In this document: in pieces, positions 17,535 through 26,299 of the stretch
Layout: every line of letters starts with the position of its first letter
Numbering within the stretch: position 1 is the first letter of the stretch
Assembly (NCBI GenBank): GCA_045543555.1
Contig: JAZQMQ010000007.1
Location: 18,220-82,219, forward strand
DNA from: Colimorpha_A sp045543555
GTDB taxonomy: Bacteria; Bacillota; Clostridia; Oscillospirales; CAG-272
DNA length: 64,000 nt
Reading direction: 5' to 3'
Notes under the pieces: generated by a model
The model's database searches: none
Told to the model about the DNA's origin: nothing
What the model saw: only the letters and a program-made list of their open reading frames with translations
Position numbers and translations under genes: made by a program

Positions 17535-19199
17535 ATGGAAGAACTCTTTAAAACGGATAACAATTTTATCCATGATATAATAGACGCAGATTTAGCGGAG
17601 GGCGTAAACGATACCGTTCACACCCGTTTCCCGCCCGAGCCCAACGGTTATCTCCACATCGGCTCGGCAAAGGCTATATACATCAACTATTCCACCGCTA
17701 AAAAATACGGCGGAAAGTTCAACCTCCGTTACGACGATACCAACCCCGCAAAGGAGGACAACGAGTACGTTGAGTCCATTTATGAGGACCTGACTTGGCT
17801 CGGTGCAATTCCCGACGGCGGCGTTTTCTACGGCTCTGATTACTTCGACAAGTGCTATGAGTATGCAGTTAATCTCATCAAGGCAGGAAAGGCATATGTT
17901 TGCGACCTTACAGCTGAAGAAATGAGAGAATACCGCGGAACACTTACCGAGCCGGGCAAAAACAGCCCTTACCGCGACAGAACCGTTGAAGAAAACCTCG
18001 ATCTCTTTGAAAGAATGAAGAACGGCGAATTCCCCGACGGCTCACATACGCTTCGTGCAAAGATCGATATGACATCTCCCAACATTAATATGAGAGACCC
18101 GGCAATCTACCGCATAGTTCACACCGACCATCACCGTCAGGGTAACAAGTGGTGCATTTACCCTCTTTACGACTACGCTCATCCCATTCAGGACGCGCTT
18201 GAAGGTATCACCTATTCCCTCTGCTCGATAGAGTTTGAAAACCACCGTCCGCTTTATGAGTGGGTTATCAACAACGTAGACGACTTTAAGCCAGCTCCAA
18301 AGCAGAGAGAGTTTGCGCGTCTAAACGTAACCTATACAGTAATGAGCAAGAGATACCTGCGCAAGCTCGTTGAAGAAAAGCTTGTTGACGGCTGGGATGA
18401 CCCACGTATGCCCACCATCTGCGGTCTGCGCAGACGCGGCTTTACTCCCTCAGCGATCTTCGATTTCGTTCGCCGTGCAGGAGTAGCTAAGGCATTCAGT
18501 ATCGTTGATATCGAGCTTCTTGATTACTGCATCCGCGACGAGCTCAACCGTACGGCTCAAAGAAGAATTGCGGTTCTTGATCCCATCAAGGTCGTTATTA
18601 CAAACTACCCCAAGGATAAGGTTGAATACTTTGAGGTCGCAAACAACCCGAACGATGAAAACGCCGGAACAAGAAAGGTTCCCTTCACTTCGGAGCTTTA
18701 CATCGACCGTTCCGACTTTGCCGAGGTTCCGCCTCCCAAGTTCTTCCGTCTTAAGCCGGACGGCGAGGTTAGACTCATGGGTGCTTACATCGTCAAGCTC
18801 AACGAGATTATAAAGGACGAAAACGGCAACGTCATCGAGCTTCGCTGTACGGCAGATCTTGAAAGCGGTAATGGCAACCCCGTTGACGGCAGAAAGATCA
18901 AGGGTACGATCCATTGGCTTTCAGCAAGTCATGCGAAGGATGCGACGGTTATGCTCTACGATAAGCTGTTCACCATCGCAAATACGGGCGATATCCCCGA
19001 GGACAAGACCTACGACGATTATCTCAACCCCGAATCTGTTCAGAGGGTCGAAAACGCAAAGATCGAGCCTTCGCTTGAAAATGCAAAGGCAGGAGAAAGC
19101 TTCCAGTTCGTTCGTACGGGTTACTTTACCCCCGACAGCAAAAACCCCGGAACGTTTATTCGCACAGTAACACTTAAGGACAGCTTTAAGGTTCAGTAA
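17535..19199 (+). CDS. glnS: Glutaminyl-tRNA synthetase
   Basis: Class I synthetase (554 aa, same length as E. coli GlnRS). Motifs: FPPEPNGYLHIGSAKAI (HIGH-type, about 34-50), LRYDDTNP (GlnRS version of the GlxRS motif, where GluRS has LRIEDTD), and VMSKRYLRKL as the KMSKS equivalent. The C-terminal half is the two-beta-barrel anticodon domain. Most Bacillota make Gln-tRNA by the GatCAB amidation route, so a direct GlnRS is notable, though known in some Clostridia. It is co-transcribed with gltX and followed by a terminator. Confidence 0.95.
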   Translation: MEELFKTDNNFIHDIIDADLAEGVNDTVHTRFPPEPNGYLHIGSAKAIYINYSTAKKYGGKFNLRYDDTNPAKEDNEYVESIYEDLTWLGAIPDGGVFYGSDYFDKCYEYAVNLIKAGKAYVCDLTAEEMREYRGTLTEPGKNSPYRDRTVEENLDLFERMKNGEFPDGSHTLRAKIDMTSPNINMRDPAIYRIVHTDHHRQGNKWCIYPLYDYAHPIQDALEGITYSLCSIEFENHRPLYEWVINNVDDFKPAPKQREFARLNVTYTVMSKRYLRKLVEEKLVDGWDDPRMPTICGLRRRGFTPSAIFDFVRRAGVAKAFSIVDIELLDYCIRDELNRTAQRRIAVLDPIKVVITNYPKDKVEYFEVANNPNDENAGTRKVPFTSELYIDRSDFAEVPPPKFFRLKPDGEVRLMGAYIVKLNEIIKDENGNVIELRCTADLESGNGNPVDGRKIKGTIHWLSASHAKDATVMLYDKLFTIANTGDIPEDKTYDDYLNPESVQRVENAKIEPSLENAKAGESFQFVRTGYFTPDSKNPGTFIRTVTLKDSFKVQ

Positions 19200-19208
19200 G
19201 TATAATTT

Positions 19209-19238
19209 AAGGTCAATGCACGACGCATTGACCTTTTT
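19209..19238 (+). terminator. Terminator of gltX-glnS
   Basis: AAGGTCAATGC/GCATTGACCTT stem (19209-19219 with 19225-19235) followed by T residues. Confidence 0.9.
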
Positions 19239-19241
19239 ATA

Positions 19242-19270
19242 TTGCATATACGCTCATAATATGATATAAT
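19242..19270 (+). promoter_or_regulatory. Promoter of the YD-repeat gene pair
   Basis: TTGCAT (19242-19247), 17-base spacer, TATAAT (19265-19270). Confidence 0.65.
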
Positions 19271-19299
19271 GATTTAAGAAACATGAGGAGGTTTGTATT

Positions 19300-20613
19300 A
19301 TGACGGTAAAATGCCAGCTCTGCGGACGAGATATCGAATATGAATATCCGGCAAAAAAAGCTCAATGCGGTCACTGCGGAATTTTTGTGTTTTTCGATGA
19401 ATACGGCACGGTAACTGCATTTGACGTAAACCCCGACCTGTACGAAAAGCAAAATAAGCCGGTGGAATCGGAGAATATTGCCGACGAGGAAGTACCCGAA
19501 GTATCAGATATATCAACTGTTGAAAGCTCCGAAAAGAAAACAAACATTCTTACGAGGCTTCTTATGAGGCTCCGCCCTGCCCTTAAGCCCATACTTATAG
19601 TCACATTATGCATTGCTTTGCTGGTTGCGGGATTTTTCGCATTAGAACCGCAGATCAAGGTGTTCGCAGCAAAACAAATGATCGAGGACGGCAAATATGA
19701 AAAGGCGTATCTGACCTTAAAGGATGCAGGAAATTACGGTCCTGCAAAGGAGCTTCTTTCTAAATTCACTTGGAAGTACTCCCGTAACGTTCAAAAAAGT
19801 TCATACTCTGATACCACAATAGAGTATGAGTATGATTCACACGGCAACACCATAATCGAGAAGGTCTATTCGCAGGGCAATTTGGTTCGTACTATCGATA
19901 GCATATATGAAGACGGGTTACTGATGTTTAAGGTAACGAATCGTCAACCGTCAATTACGCTTGAAAAGTATAAGTATGACGAGGAAGGCAGATGCATCAA
20001 AACAGAAACATTCCATGATTCAACGCTGAACCAGACGTACGAATACGCTTATGATAACAGCGGAAGGCTTATATATAAAACCATAATCGCACATCGTGAA
20101 ACGAGTGATTTCAAGCAAGAGTACGCATACACTTATAATAACAAAGGACATCTTTTCCGCGAAGATTTCTTCCAAAACGGTGAGCGTATTATGTATTATG
20201 AATACAGCTACAACGAAGACGGACTATGTACAAAAAAGATCAGGGGCGGAGATGGTTATGAGGAAGCCACAATTGAAGAATGCGAATATGACAGTAAGGG
20301 CAGACTTGTTAAAAGAAAGCAGTCCGGTTTGATCACAAGGTTCAAATACAATAAAAAAGGCAAGATTGTAAACCAAAGAGTCTATGTAAACGATAAATTG
20401 TCGGGCGAATTAGTATACACATATAATTCGGAAGGTCTGCTGATCAAAGAAATCACAAAAGGAGCAAACGGAGACGTACAGCATCTCGTATCATACACCT
20501 ACGATAAATACGGGAATAACACTTCCGTTATATCGGTTATCGGACAGAGTTTATCAATCGTCGCCGAGACCACCGAAACCTACGAGGGATACGTTGTTTT
20601 TTACAATCCATAA
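19300..20613 (+). CDS. Zinc-ribbon / transmembrane / YD-repeat protein, paralogue 1 (unknown function)
   Basis: A 437-aa protein of unusual architecture. The N-terminus has a zinc-ribbon with Cys5, Cys8, Cys23 and Cys26 (CQLCG and CGHCG). An acidic linker leads to one membrane helix (about 90-113), then a helical hairpin (AKQMIEDGKYEKAYLTL, TPR-like), a WKY motif and about nine YD-type repeats of 18-25 residues such as YEYDSHGNTI, YKYDEEGRCI and YTYDKYGNNT to the end. YD repeats are known from Rhs/teneurin shells, but this protein is too short for an Rhs shell and has no toxin tip. The predicted topology is a zinc-ribbon inside the cell and repeats outside. The C-terminal YEGYVVFYNP resembles the end of its neighbour. 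Function unknown. Confidence 0.75.
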   Translation: MTVKCQLCGRDIEYEYPAKKAQCGHCGIFVFFDEYGTVTAFDVNPDLYEKQNKPVESENIADEEVPEVSDISTVESSEKKTNILTRLLMRLRPALKPILIVTLCIALLVAGFFALEPQIKVFAAKQMIEDGKYEKAYLTLKDAGNYGPAKELLSKFTWKYSRNVQKSSYSDTTIEYEYDSHGNTIIEKVYSQGNLVRTIDSIYEDGLLMFKVTNRQPSITLEKYKYDEEGRCIKTETFHDSTLNQTYEYAYDNSGRLIYKTIIAHRETSDFKQEYAYTYNNKGHLFREDFFQNGERIMYYEYSYNEDGLCTKKIRGGDGYEEATIEECEYDSKGRLVKRKQSGLITRFKYNKKGKIVNQRVYVNDKLSGELVYTYNSEGLLIKEITKGANGDVQHLVSYTYDKYGNNTSVISVIGQSLSIVAETTETYEGYVVFYNP

Positions 20614-20622
20614 GGAGAGCAT

Positions 20623-21900
20623 ATGGCAGTTATAAAATGTCAGCTTTGCGGAAGCGACATAAAATTTGATCCGCCTATAAGTCGGGCACAATGTGAGCAC
20701 TGCGGAATATATCTGTTTTTTGACGAAAACGGCGAACCAAGCGAATTTCGGACAAATGAGATAGCTGAACCTCCTCTCGAAGAACTCAAAGAAGTCGAAA
20801 GCGCACCAATTGCCGAGCCCGTTATTACCGAAAAAGCTGAAAGCAAGCCCCCCAAAAGACGGCTATTCAAGACCGCACTTATCGCGGTTATTTGTGTTTC
20901 TGTTCTTATTCCTTTGTTTGCTTTTGTAAACTCATATTTGAAGCTGTCAGAAGCCAAGAGACTGATCGATCAAGGTAGTTACGAAAAGGCTTATTTGATA
21001 CTTATGAAGCTCGAATCAAACGAGGCAAAATCGCTGCTAAAGAAATTCGAGTGGAAATATACAACGTACGTAAGCAAATACGAAAATGAAACAGCAACAA
21101 CAACAAAATACACCTACAATTCCGACGGTAAGAAAACTTCACACGAAATATACTACGGAAACGCCCTTCAAGAATCGTCTGTAACGCAATATAACATCAA
21201 AGGAAATATTTCACAAAGCCAAAAGACATTTCCTTTTTCCCCGTCTAACGTTATGACCGAGCTGTATTTCTACAATGATCTCGATCTTGTCGATCACTAC
21301 GTTTATCAAGTCAGAGGAAATACTGTACACGAATATTTCTATGAATATGATTCAAATGGGAATGTGATCAAGAGAACTTATGCAGACAGCGCATCGTCAA
21401 TGGAAACCCGTTACTCATATAACGATGACGGAACGATAAGAGAAACAATGCAATTTGACAGCCTTGGAACACTTATGCTCCAACACGTATACGAATATGA
21501 TTCGCGCGGCAATCTGCTGTTTGAAAAAGAATACCGCAAATACAACGGAGACGTTCCAAACATACTGAATTCGTACGAGTACGACAAACAAGGCAGAAAG
21601 ATCAAGCACGAGATACCGAACGAGGGAATGACGTACTTATACAAATACGATAAGCAAGGTAATCTTATTGAAGAAAAGGCTCTCCGTTTTAGCAAGGAGA
21701 TTTCTGTCGTAAAACACCTCTATTCCCCCGAAGGATTTTTGAAAAAAAGTGTTCGCGAGAACCTTTCTAACGGAATCAAATCCGAAATGCTTTACAAGCA
21801 CGACAAATACGGAAATATAACCGAAACGACACAGATACTTGACGATAAAACAACGTCAGTGCAGATTTATCAAGGCTACGAATGCTATTATCATCCTTAA
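20623..21900 (+). CDS. Zinc-ribbon / transmembrane / YD-repeat protein, paralogue 2 (unknown function)
   Basis: A 425-aa tandem paralogue of the preceding gene, nine bases after it and in the same operon. The same order is seen: zinc-ribbon Cys6, Cys9, Cys24, Cys27; acidic/Pro linker; membrane helix (about 84-104); hairpin AKRLIDQGSYEKAYLIL; WKY; then about ten YD-type repeats (YTYNSDGKKT, YEYDSNGNVI, YKYDKQGNLI and others). It ends YQGYECYYHP, matching the pattern Y-x-G-Y-x-x-aromatic-Y-x-P of the first copy. The zinc-ribbon and juxtamembrane hairpin are the best conserved parts, while the repeats have drifted. Function unknown. Confidence 0.75.
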   Translation: MAVIKCQLCGSDIKFDPPISRAQCEHCGIYLFFDENGEPSEFRTNEIAEPPLEELKEVESAPIAEPVITEKAESKPPKRRLFKTALIAVICVSVLIPLFAFVNSYLKLSEAKRLIDQGSYEKAYLILMKLESNEAKSLLKKFEWKYTTYVSKYENETATTTKYTYNSDGKKTSHEIYYGNALQESSVTQYNIKGNISQSQKTFPFSPSNVMTELYFYNDLDLVDHYVYQVRGNTVHEYFYEYDSNGNVIKRTYADSASSMETRYSYNDDGTIRETMQFDSLGTLMLQHVYEYDSRGNLLFEKEYRKYNGDVPNILNSYEYDKQGRKIKHEIPNEGMTYLYKYDKQGNLIEEKALRFSKEISVVKHLYSPEGFLKKSVRENLSNGIKSEMLYKHDKYGNITETTQILDDKTTSVQIYQGYECYYHP

Positions 21901-21944
21901 ATAATACGCTCTCCGATAATTTACTCAGAGAGCGTATTATTTAC
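21901..21944 (+). terminator. Terminator of the YD-repeat operon
   Basis: ATAATACGCTCT (21901-21912) pairs with AGAGCGTATTAT (21929-21940), followed by TTA. Confidence 0.8.
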
Positions 21945-21978
21945 TTATAAAATTTACAATTTTAACGATTTTCTCCTA

Positions 21979-22007
21979 TTGACTTTACTGTTTTTATAAG
22001 ATATCAT
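21979..22007 (+). promoter_or_regulatory. Promoter of the transglutaminase-like gene
   Basis: TTGACT (21979-21984), 17-base spacer, TATCAT (22002-22007). Confidence 0.6.
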
Positions 22008-22035
22008 ATTAATAGTAAAGTAAAAGAAGGCAAAA

Positions 22036-23970
22036 ATGAGACCGTTTAAGAAGATAATTTCGCTATCAATTGTGCTGATGCTCGTGATAGCTCAAATGTC
22101 AATAATCGTTCTTTCAGCGCAGGATAACACCGCGCTTTCTTTTACTGTCCAAATGCAGAATGACGTAATGATACGCATCTCCGAAAATCAGCCTACTGAA
22201 GAAGAAACCAAAAAATATTATGAATTAATTTCAAAGACCGCTTCCCCTCCATTTTATGCGCTGATAAGAGATTATCCCGACATAACCTGTTGGATGAATA
22301 AGCTTAACGTAAACGTAACAAGCGAAATTTACGGAACAAGCGGCACGAATCTGTATTTGAGGCTATCAAGTTTAAAATACGATCTTCACATACACGACAA
22401 TTACCCCGATCCAAAAGGTATGGCGGAGCAGATCCGTTATGCTGTAGACAGATTCACCCCTTCGGGCGATACAATGTATGAAAAACTCATTTCAATTCAC
22501 GATTACGTTTGCGCTCTGACCACTTACCGTTCTGATACGGATGGGGCTCTGTACTGCTACAGCGCTTACGGTGCGCTTGTTAACAGACAAGCGGTTTGCG
22601 AGGGTTATGCAGAGGCGTTTAAGCTTTTATGCGATAAAAACGGCATTGACTGCATACTCGTAACAGGCAATGCGGTAACATCGGGAAAAGCCGAAGCTCA
22701 TATGTGGAATTACGTCAGAATGGACGACGGCGAATGGTATGCTGTTGACACCACGTGGGATGATGCACTTGATATTAAAAACAACTATTCATATTTTCTG
22801 ATCGGTAAAAACACAGCTGCTAACGGAACGTTATTTGAAAGCAGCCATATTCCGACTTATGATTTTTCCGGAATGGAGATCGAAGGATTCCAATATCCAG
22901 AGTTATCAAACAATGCTTACGACCCCAACGGAGTAAAGCAGGAGTACGATTACGGTGAGGGATATAGATACTATTATTCATCATTAAACGATGCACAAAA
23001 GGAAATCTACAACGCGATGTACGCAGCCATCGTAAACGGGATTCCATCATATCCCGACAAAACGCCATCCCCTGCACCAACTGATGATATATTCCCGCCC
23101 GAAACCTCTCCCGAGGACACTTCAAGTGAAGAAGAAACTACTTCACCTGAGGATACTTCAAGTGAGGAAGAAACCACTTCTCCCGAAGACACTTCAAGCG
23201 ATGAAGAAACCACTTCACCCGAGGATACTTCAAGTGAAGAACAAACCACTTCTCCCGAGGATACTTCAAGTGAAGAACAAACCACTTCTCCCGAGGATAC
23301 TTCAAGTGAAGAAGAAACCACTTCTCCCGAGGACACATCAAGTGAAGAAGAAACCACTTCACCCGAAGACACTTCAAGCGATGAAGAAACCACTTCACCC
23401 GAGGACACTTCAAGTGAAGAAGAAACCACTTCACCCGAGGATACTTCAAGTGAAGAAGAAACCACTTCTCCCGAGGATACTTCAAGTGAAGAAGAAACCA
23501 CTTCTCCCGAGGATACTTCAAGTGAAGAAGAAACCACTTCACCCGAGGATACTTCAAGTGAGGAAGAAACCACTTCACCCGAGGATACTTCAAGTGAGGA
23601 AGAAACCACATCCATCGAAGATACTTCAAGTGAGGAAGAAACCACTTCTCCTGAGGATACTTCAAGTGAGGAAGAAACTACCTCTACCGAAGATACATCA
23701 AGTGAAGAAGTAACTACCTCCACTGAAGATACATCAAGTGAAAAAGACACAACTACCCACGAAAGTACTGTAACAACTCAAAATGAAACAATAGTATCCT
23801 CGTCCTCCAAAATCACAACACCTAACAAGATTAGCTCCGGGTATAACAAGTATGACGTTATGTATGACATTGTTAAAGTAGCTGTTATAATAAGCGCAAT
23901 AGCTTGTCTTGGACTAGTACTTGGAATATTAATTATCAAATTCGCAAAAAAACATACAAACGAAGAATAA
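22036..23970 (+). CDS. Surface transglutaminase-like protein with 18-copy acidic stalk and C-terminal membrane anchor
   Basis: A 644-aa secreted, membrane-tethered protein: signal peptide (about 1-30), transglutaminase-like domain with a plausible Cys188 (AVCEGYAEAF), His222 (EAHMWNY), Asp238 (AVDTTWDD) triad, then 18 tandem 12-residue units of the type SPEDTSSEEETT (residues 358-573), a Ser/Thr-rich piece, and a C-terminal membrane helix (about 612-634) with a short basic tail. The domain probably acts as a cysteine protease or cross-linker on cell-surface polymers. The stalk is extremely acidic and Thr/Ser rich and would hold the enzyme away from the membrane. There is no LPxTG motif. AAGAAGG precedes the ATG. 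Confidence 0.88.
   Translation: MRPFKKIISLSIVLMLVIAQMSIIVLSAQDNTALSFTVQMQNDVMIRISENQPTEEETKKYYELISKTASPPFYALIRDYPDITCWMNKLNVNVTSEIYGTSGTNLYLRLSSLKYDLHIHDNYPDPKGMAEQIRYAVDRFTPSGDTMYEKLISIHDYVCALTTYRSDTDGALYCYSAYGALVNRQAVCEGYAEAFKLLCDKNGIDCILVTGNAVTSGKAEAHMWNYVRMDDGEWYAVDTTWDDALDIKNNYSYFLIGKNTAANGTLFESSHIPTYDFSGMEIEGFQYPELSNNAYDPNGVKQEYDYGEGYRYYYSSLNDAQKEIYNAMYAAIVNGIPSYPDKTPSPAPTDDIFPPETSPEDTSSEEETTSPEDTSSEEETTSPEDTSSDEETTSPEDTSSEEQTTSPEDTSSEEQTTSPEDTSSEEETTSPEDTSSEEETTSPEDTSSDEETTSPEDTSSEEETTSPEDTSSEEETTSPEDTSSEEETTSPEDTSSEEETTSPEDTSSEEETTSPEDTSSEEETTSIEDTSSEEETTSPEDTSSEEETTSTEDTSSEEVTTSTEDTSSEKDTTTHESTVTTQNETIVSSSSKITTPNKISSGYNKYDVMYDIVKVAVIISAIACLGLVLGILIIKFAKKHTNEE
23107..23754 (+). repeat. 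Coding minisatellite: 18 tandem 36-bp units
   Basis: Eighteen head-to-tail units of exactly 36 bases (648 bases) encode SPEDTSSEEETT and variants. Units 3 and 8 have D for the first E, units 4 and 5 have Q for the third E, unit 15 has I for P, and 17-18 are the most diverged. The period is a multiple of three, so copy-number change would keep the frame. Because repeats of identical codons occur, length variation between strains is likely. Confidence 0.95.
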
Positions 23971-23998
23971 GACGCTGATAATTCAGCGTCTTATTCTT
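23963..23998. terminator. Bidirectional terminator between convergent genes
   Basis: A perfect 16-base stem (23963-23978 with 23983-23998) and TAAT loop. It contains the transglutaminase stop codon and reaches the end of the opposite gene, with T runs on both strands. Confidence 0.85.
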
Positions 23999-25266
23999 TA
24001 TGTTCTCATAAGCAACGAGCTTAATATTCTAGCACATTCTGCCCTGTCAAGCAGTTTATCAGGCTCCGCTTTACCAAAGCTCACAGGCAAAATATTCATT
24101 TGTGCCATTGCTTGAAGTGAATCGTATGCATATTCAGGTATTTTTTCGCCGTCAGCGAAGACCGTCTCACTCTTCATTACGCCATTATTCATCATAGAAT
24201 TCAAAATATAACACGCTTCAGATCTTGTAATACAACTGCTATAATCGAATTCATCGATTTCTTCATAAATAGCTCCAATCTTGTTGGCTGCATTGACGTA
24301 TGGTCGGTACTCATTGGGTATTTCTGCCATAACAACGTCTGTGTAATCGCTATCAGGCTCAATTCCGAGAGTCTTCATTGCATATAAAATAAACTCACCT
24401 TTTGTAACTTCAACCTCAGGCATAAAAGATACGCCTTCCGCCGTTTTAAACGTGGACATTATATTTTTGTCTGAAAGAAGGATAGCGCCATAATGTGCCG
24501 AGGAGTTTACCATATCTGTAAAAACTGTTCCGTGCTTTGACCTTTTCACATCGATATTTACGGTAATTACAGCAGAACGGTTGCCATATTTGTCAACAGC
24601 TCTGTAGCTGAATGAATCATCACCGACAAAGTTTTTGATCGGGGTGTATTCATAATCACCCGATGTTCTGTCAACAAACTTTAGTAACCCGTTTTGGGGA
24701 TATGAAACGATCTCATACCTGATGTCGTCATTTTCGGGGTCATCTATTACCATTCTTGCGCAAACTTTGATATTTTTGAAGGTTGTAACGGTAAAAAAGC
24801 TTTCATTACACCCGTTTGATACCGGTGAATAATTTGTCGTATCAAGAAAATACAGCCTACATTCCTTATCATATTCACAATCATCTGCTCGAAACGAAAA
24901 GCTTGCTTCCTTGACGTTATTATTTGGAGAAAAGGTCAGACTATCTATGCTGGAATATGTAATTCTTTGACCACAGCTCACCGGAAGCTCACCAAGGAGC
25001 AGCTGTCCTGTACTGAATGCAGGTAACTCCGTAATCACAAGATATTTGAAATCATCTTTTCCAAGTGCAACAGAAAAATCTCTTACCGAAAACTTAATAA
25101 CGTCCTCCGAAACAACGTTTTTTGCCATTGGTTCCCTGCTTGATACTATTTGAAATGCCAAAGATAACGGCACAGCATCCTTTTCTCCCGCCCCGTAGCA
25201 TAAAGCAGAGCCCAATACACCTACAACAGTTACCATGCATATTATTAAAGCTACCAATCTTTTCAT
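23998..25266 (-). CDS. Secreted Ig-like/SLH-like surface protein
   Basis: A 422-aa secreted protein. The start is taken at the ATG whose first base is 25266, since GGAGG lies eight bases upstream; an ATG 24 bases earlier overlaps this site. Signal peptide about residues 1-25. A middle cadherin/tandem-Ig-like repeat (GDYEYTPIKNFVGDDSFSYR, about 222-242) is followed by C-terminal segments resembling S-layer homology domains (YRPYVNAANKIGAI, ITRSEACYILNSMM, LDRAECARILSSLL), which bind secondary wall polymers. It is therefore probably a wall-bound surface protein. The SLH match is moderate. It is convergent with the transglutaminase gene. Confidence 0.7.
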   Translation of the reverse strand: MKRLVALIICMVTVVGVLGSALCYGAGEKDAVPLSLAFQIVSSREPMAKNVVSEDVIKFSVRDFSVALGKDDFKYLVITELPAFSTGQLLLGELPVSCGQRITYSSIDSLTFSPNNNVKEASFSFRADDCEYDKECRLYFLDTTNYSPVSNGCNESFFTVTTFKNIKVCARMVIDDPENDDIRYEIVSYPQNGLLKFVDRTSGDYEYTPIKNFVGDDSFSYRAVDKYGNRSAVITVNIDVKRSKHGTVFTDMVNSSAHYGAILLSDKNIMSTFKTAEGVSFMPEVEVTKGEFILYAMKTLGIEPDSDYTDVVMAEIPNEYRPYVNAANKIGAIYEEIDEFDYSSCITRSEACYILNSMMNNGVMKSETVFADGEKIPEYAYDSLQAMAQMNILPVSFGKAEPDKLLDRAECARILSSLLMRT

Positions 25267-25323
25267 TTTCAGTTCCTCCGAAAAAGACAAATATAGATTT
25301 TTAATGTTTTTACAATTTAGCCC

Positions 25324-25352
25324 TTGTAAGTTTCCCGATTATAACTTATAAT
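25324..25352 (+). promoter_or_regulatory. Promoter of the RluA-type/DUF3810 genes
   Basis: TTGTAA (25324-25329), 17-base spacer, TATAAT (25347-25352). Confidence 0.6.
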
Positions 25353-25397
25353 AACATTATGAAGCTGCAACAAAAAATATGACGGAGGGTATCGGTA

Positions 25398-26291
25398 TTG
25401 GAGCACGTTATTTCCGAAAAATACGATGGAATGCTGCTGCGAACATATTTAAGAAGCGTTTTAAATATATCAGCAGCGGAGCTCACCTCGCTTAAGCAAA
25501 AATCTAACGGAATAATGATCAATCAGTCAAGAGTAACCGTGAGATACGTTCTTCGTACATCCGATGTTCTTGCACTTAATAGGTCAGATGAAGCTTCAAG
25601 TGAAGGAATACAGCCCGTAAATCTTCCGATCGATATTATATACGAAGATGATGACATAATTGCCGTGAATAAGCCTCCGAATATGCCCACTCACCCTTCG
25701 CATGAGCACCAATCGGACACTCTGGCTAATGCTTTATCTTATTATTTCTTAAATAAAGGGATTCCGTTTGTCTTCAGAGCGGTTAACCGTCTTGACCGTG
25801 ATACAAGCGGTATCGTTATTGTCGCAAAAAACAAATCAGCCGCATATCAGCTTTCAAAAGAATTCTCTTCATTCCGCGTGGAAAAGAAATATATAGCGAT
25901 CTCCGAGGGTATAACACCACCCTCATTCACGCTTGAAGCCAATATGAAGCGTCAGACGGAAAGCAAAATGAGGCGTGTTGTATGCGAAAATAACGAGGGT
26001 CAGTATTCTCGCACAGATTTTGAGCTGATTTCGGTAAATGATTCCTACTCTGCCCTTCTTGCAACCCCAAAAACAGGAAGAACTCATCAAATAAGGATCC
26101 ATCTATCCCACCTCGGTTATCCAATAATCGGAGACACACTTTACGGTGACGAAAACGGAAGCACACTTATAAGCCGTCAGGCACTCCATGCATATTCACT
26201 CTCTTTTAACAGAATAAGCGATGGAAAATTATTAACCTTAAAAGCAAAGCTTCCATACGATATGGAAAGATTAATAAAAAATAAACTTTAG
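25398..26291 (+). CDS. RluA-family pseudouridine synthase
   Basis: A 297-aa enzyme that converts specific uridines in rRNA or tRNA to pseudouridine. The N-terminus resembles an S4 RNA-binding fold. The catalytic motif RLDRDTSG carries the nucleophilic Asp, and TGRTHQIRIHLSHLGYPIIGD near residues 220-245 is the second family signature. It starts with TTG at 25398, with GGAGG 10 bases upstream; no better ATG is available. A second family member lies at 52845. The exact target (RluD-like or other) cannot be told from sequence. Eight bases separate it from the next gene. Confidence 0.92.
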   Translation: MEHVISEKYDGMLLRTYLRSVLNISAAELTSLKQKSNGIMINQSRVTVRYVLRTSDVLALNRSDEASSEGIQPVNLPIDIIYEDDDIIAVNKPPNMPTHPSHEHQSDTLANALSYYFLNKGIPFVFRAVNRLDRDTSGIVIVAKNKSAAYQLSKEFSSFRVEKKYIAISEGITPPSFTLEANMKRQTESKMRRVVCENNEGQYSRTDFELISVNDSYSALLATPKTGRTHQIRIHLSHLGYPIIGDTLYGDENGSTLISRQALHAYSLSFNRISDGKLLTLKAKLPYDMERLIKNKL

Positions 26292-26299
26292 GAAAAAAT

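Noticed and set aside
23007..23750. Long frames in all phases over the minisatellite
   Set aside because: Any frame of a repeat with no stop stays open; only the frame in continuity with the signal peptide and transglutaminase domain is supported.
23107..23754. 36-bp repeat array as a CRISPR
   Set aside because: The period resembles CRISPR spacing, but repeats are head-to-tail without spacers, in frame inside a gene, and no cas gene is present.
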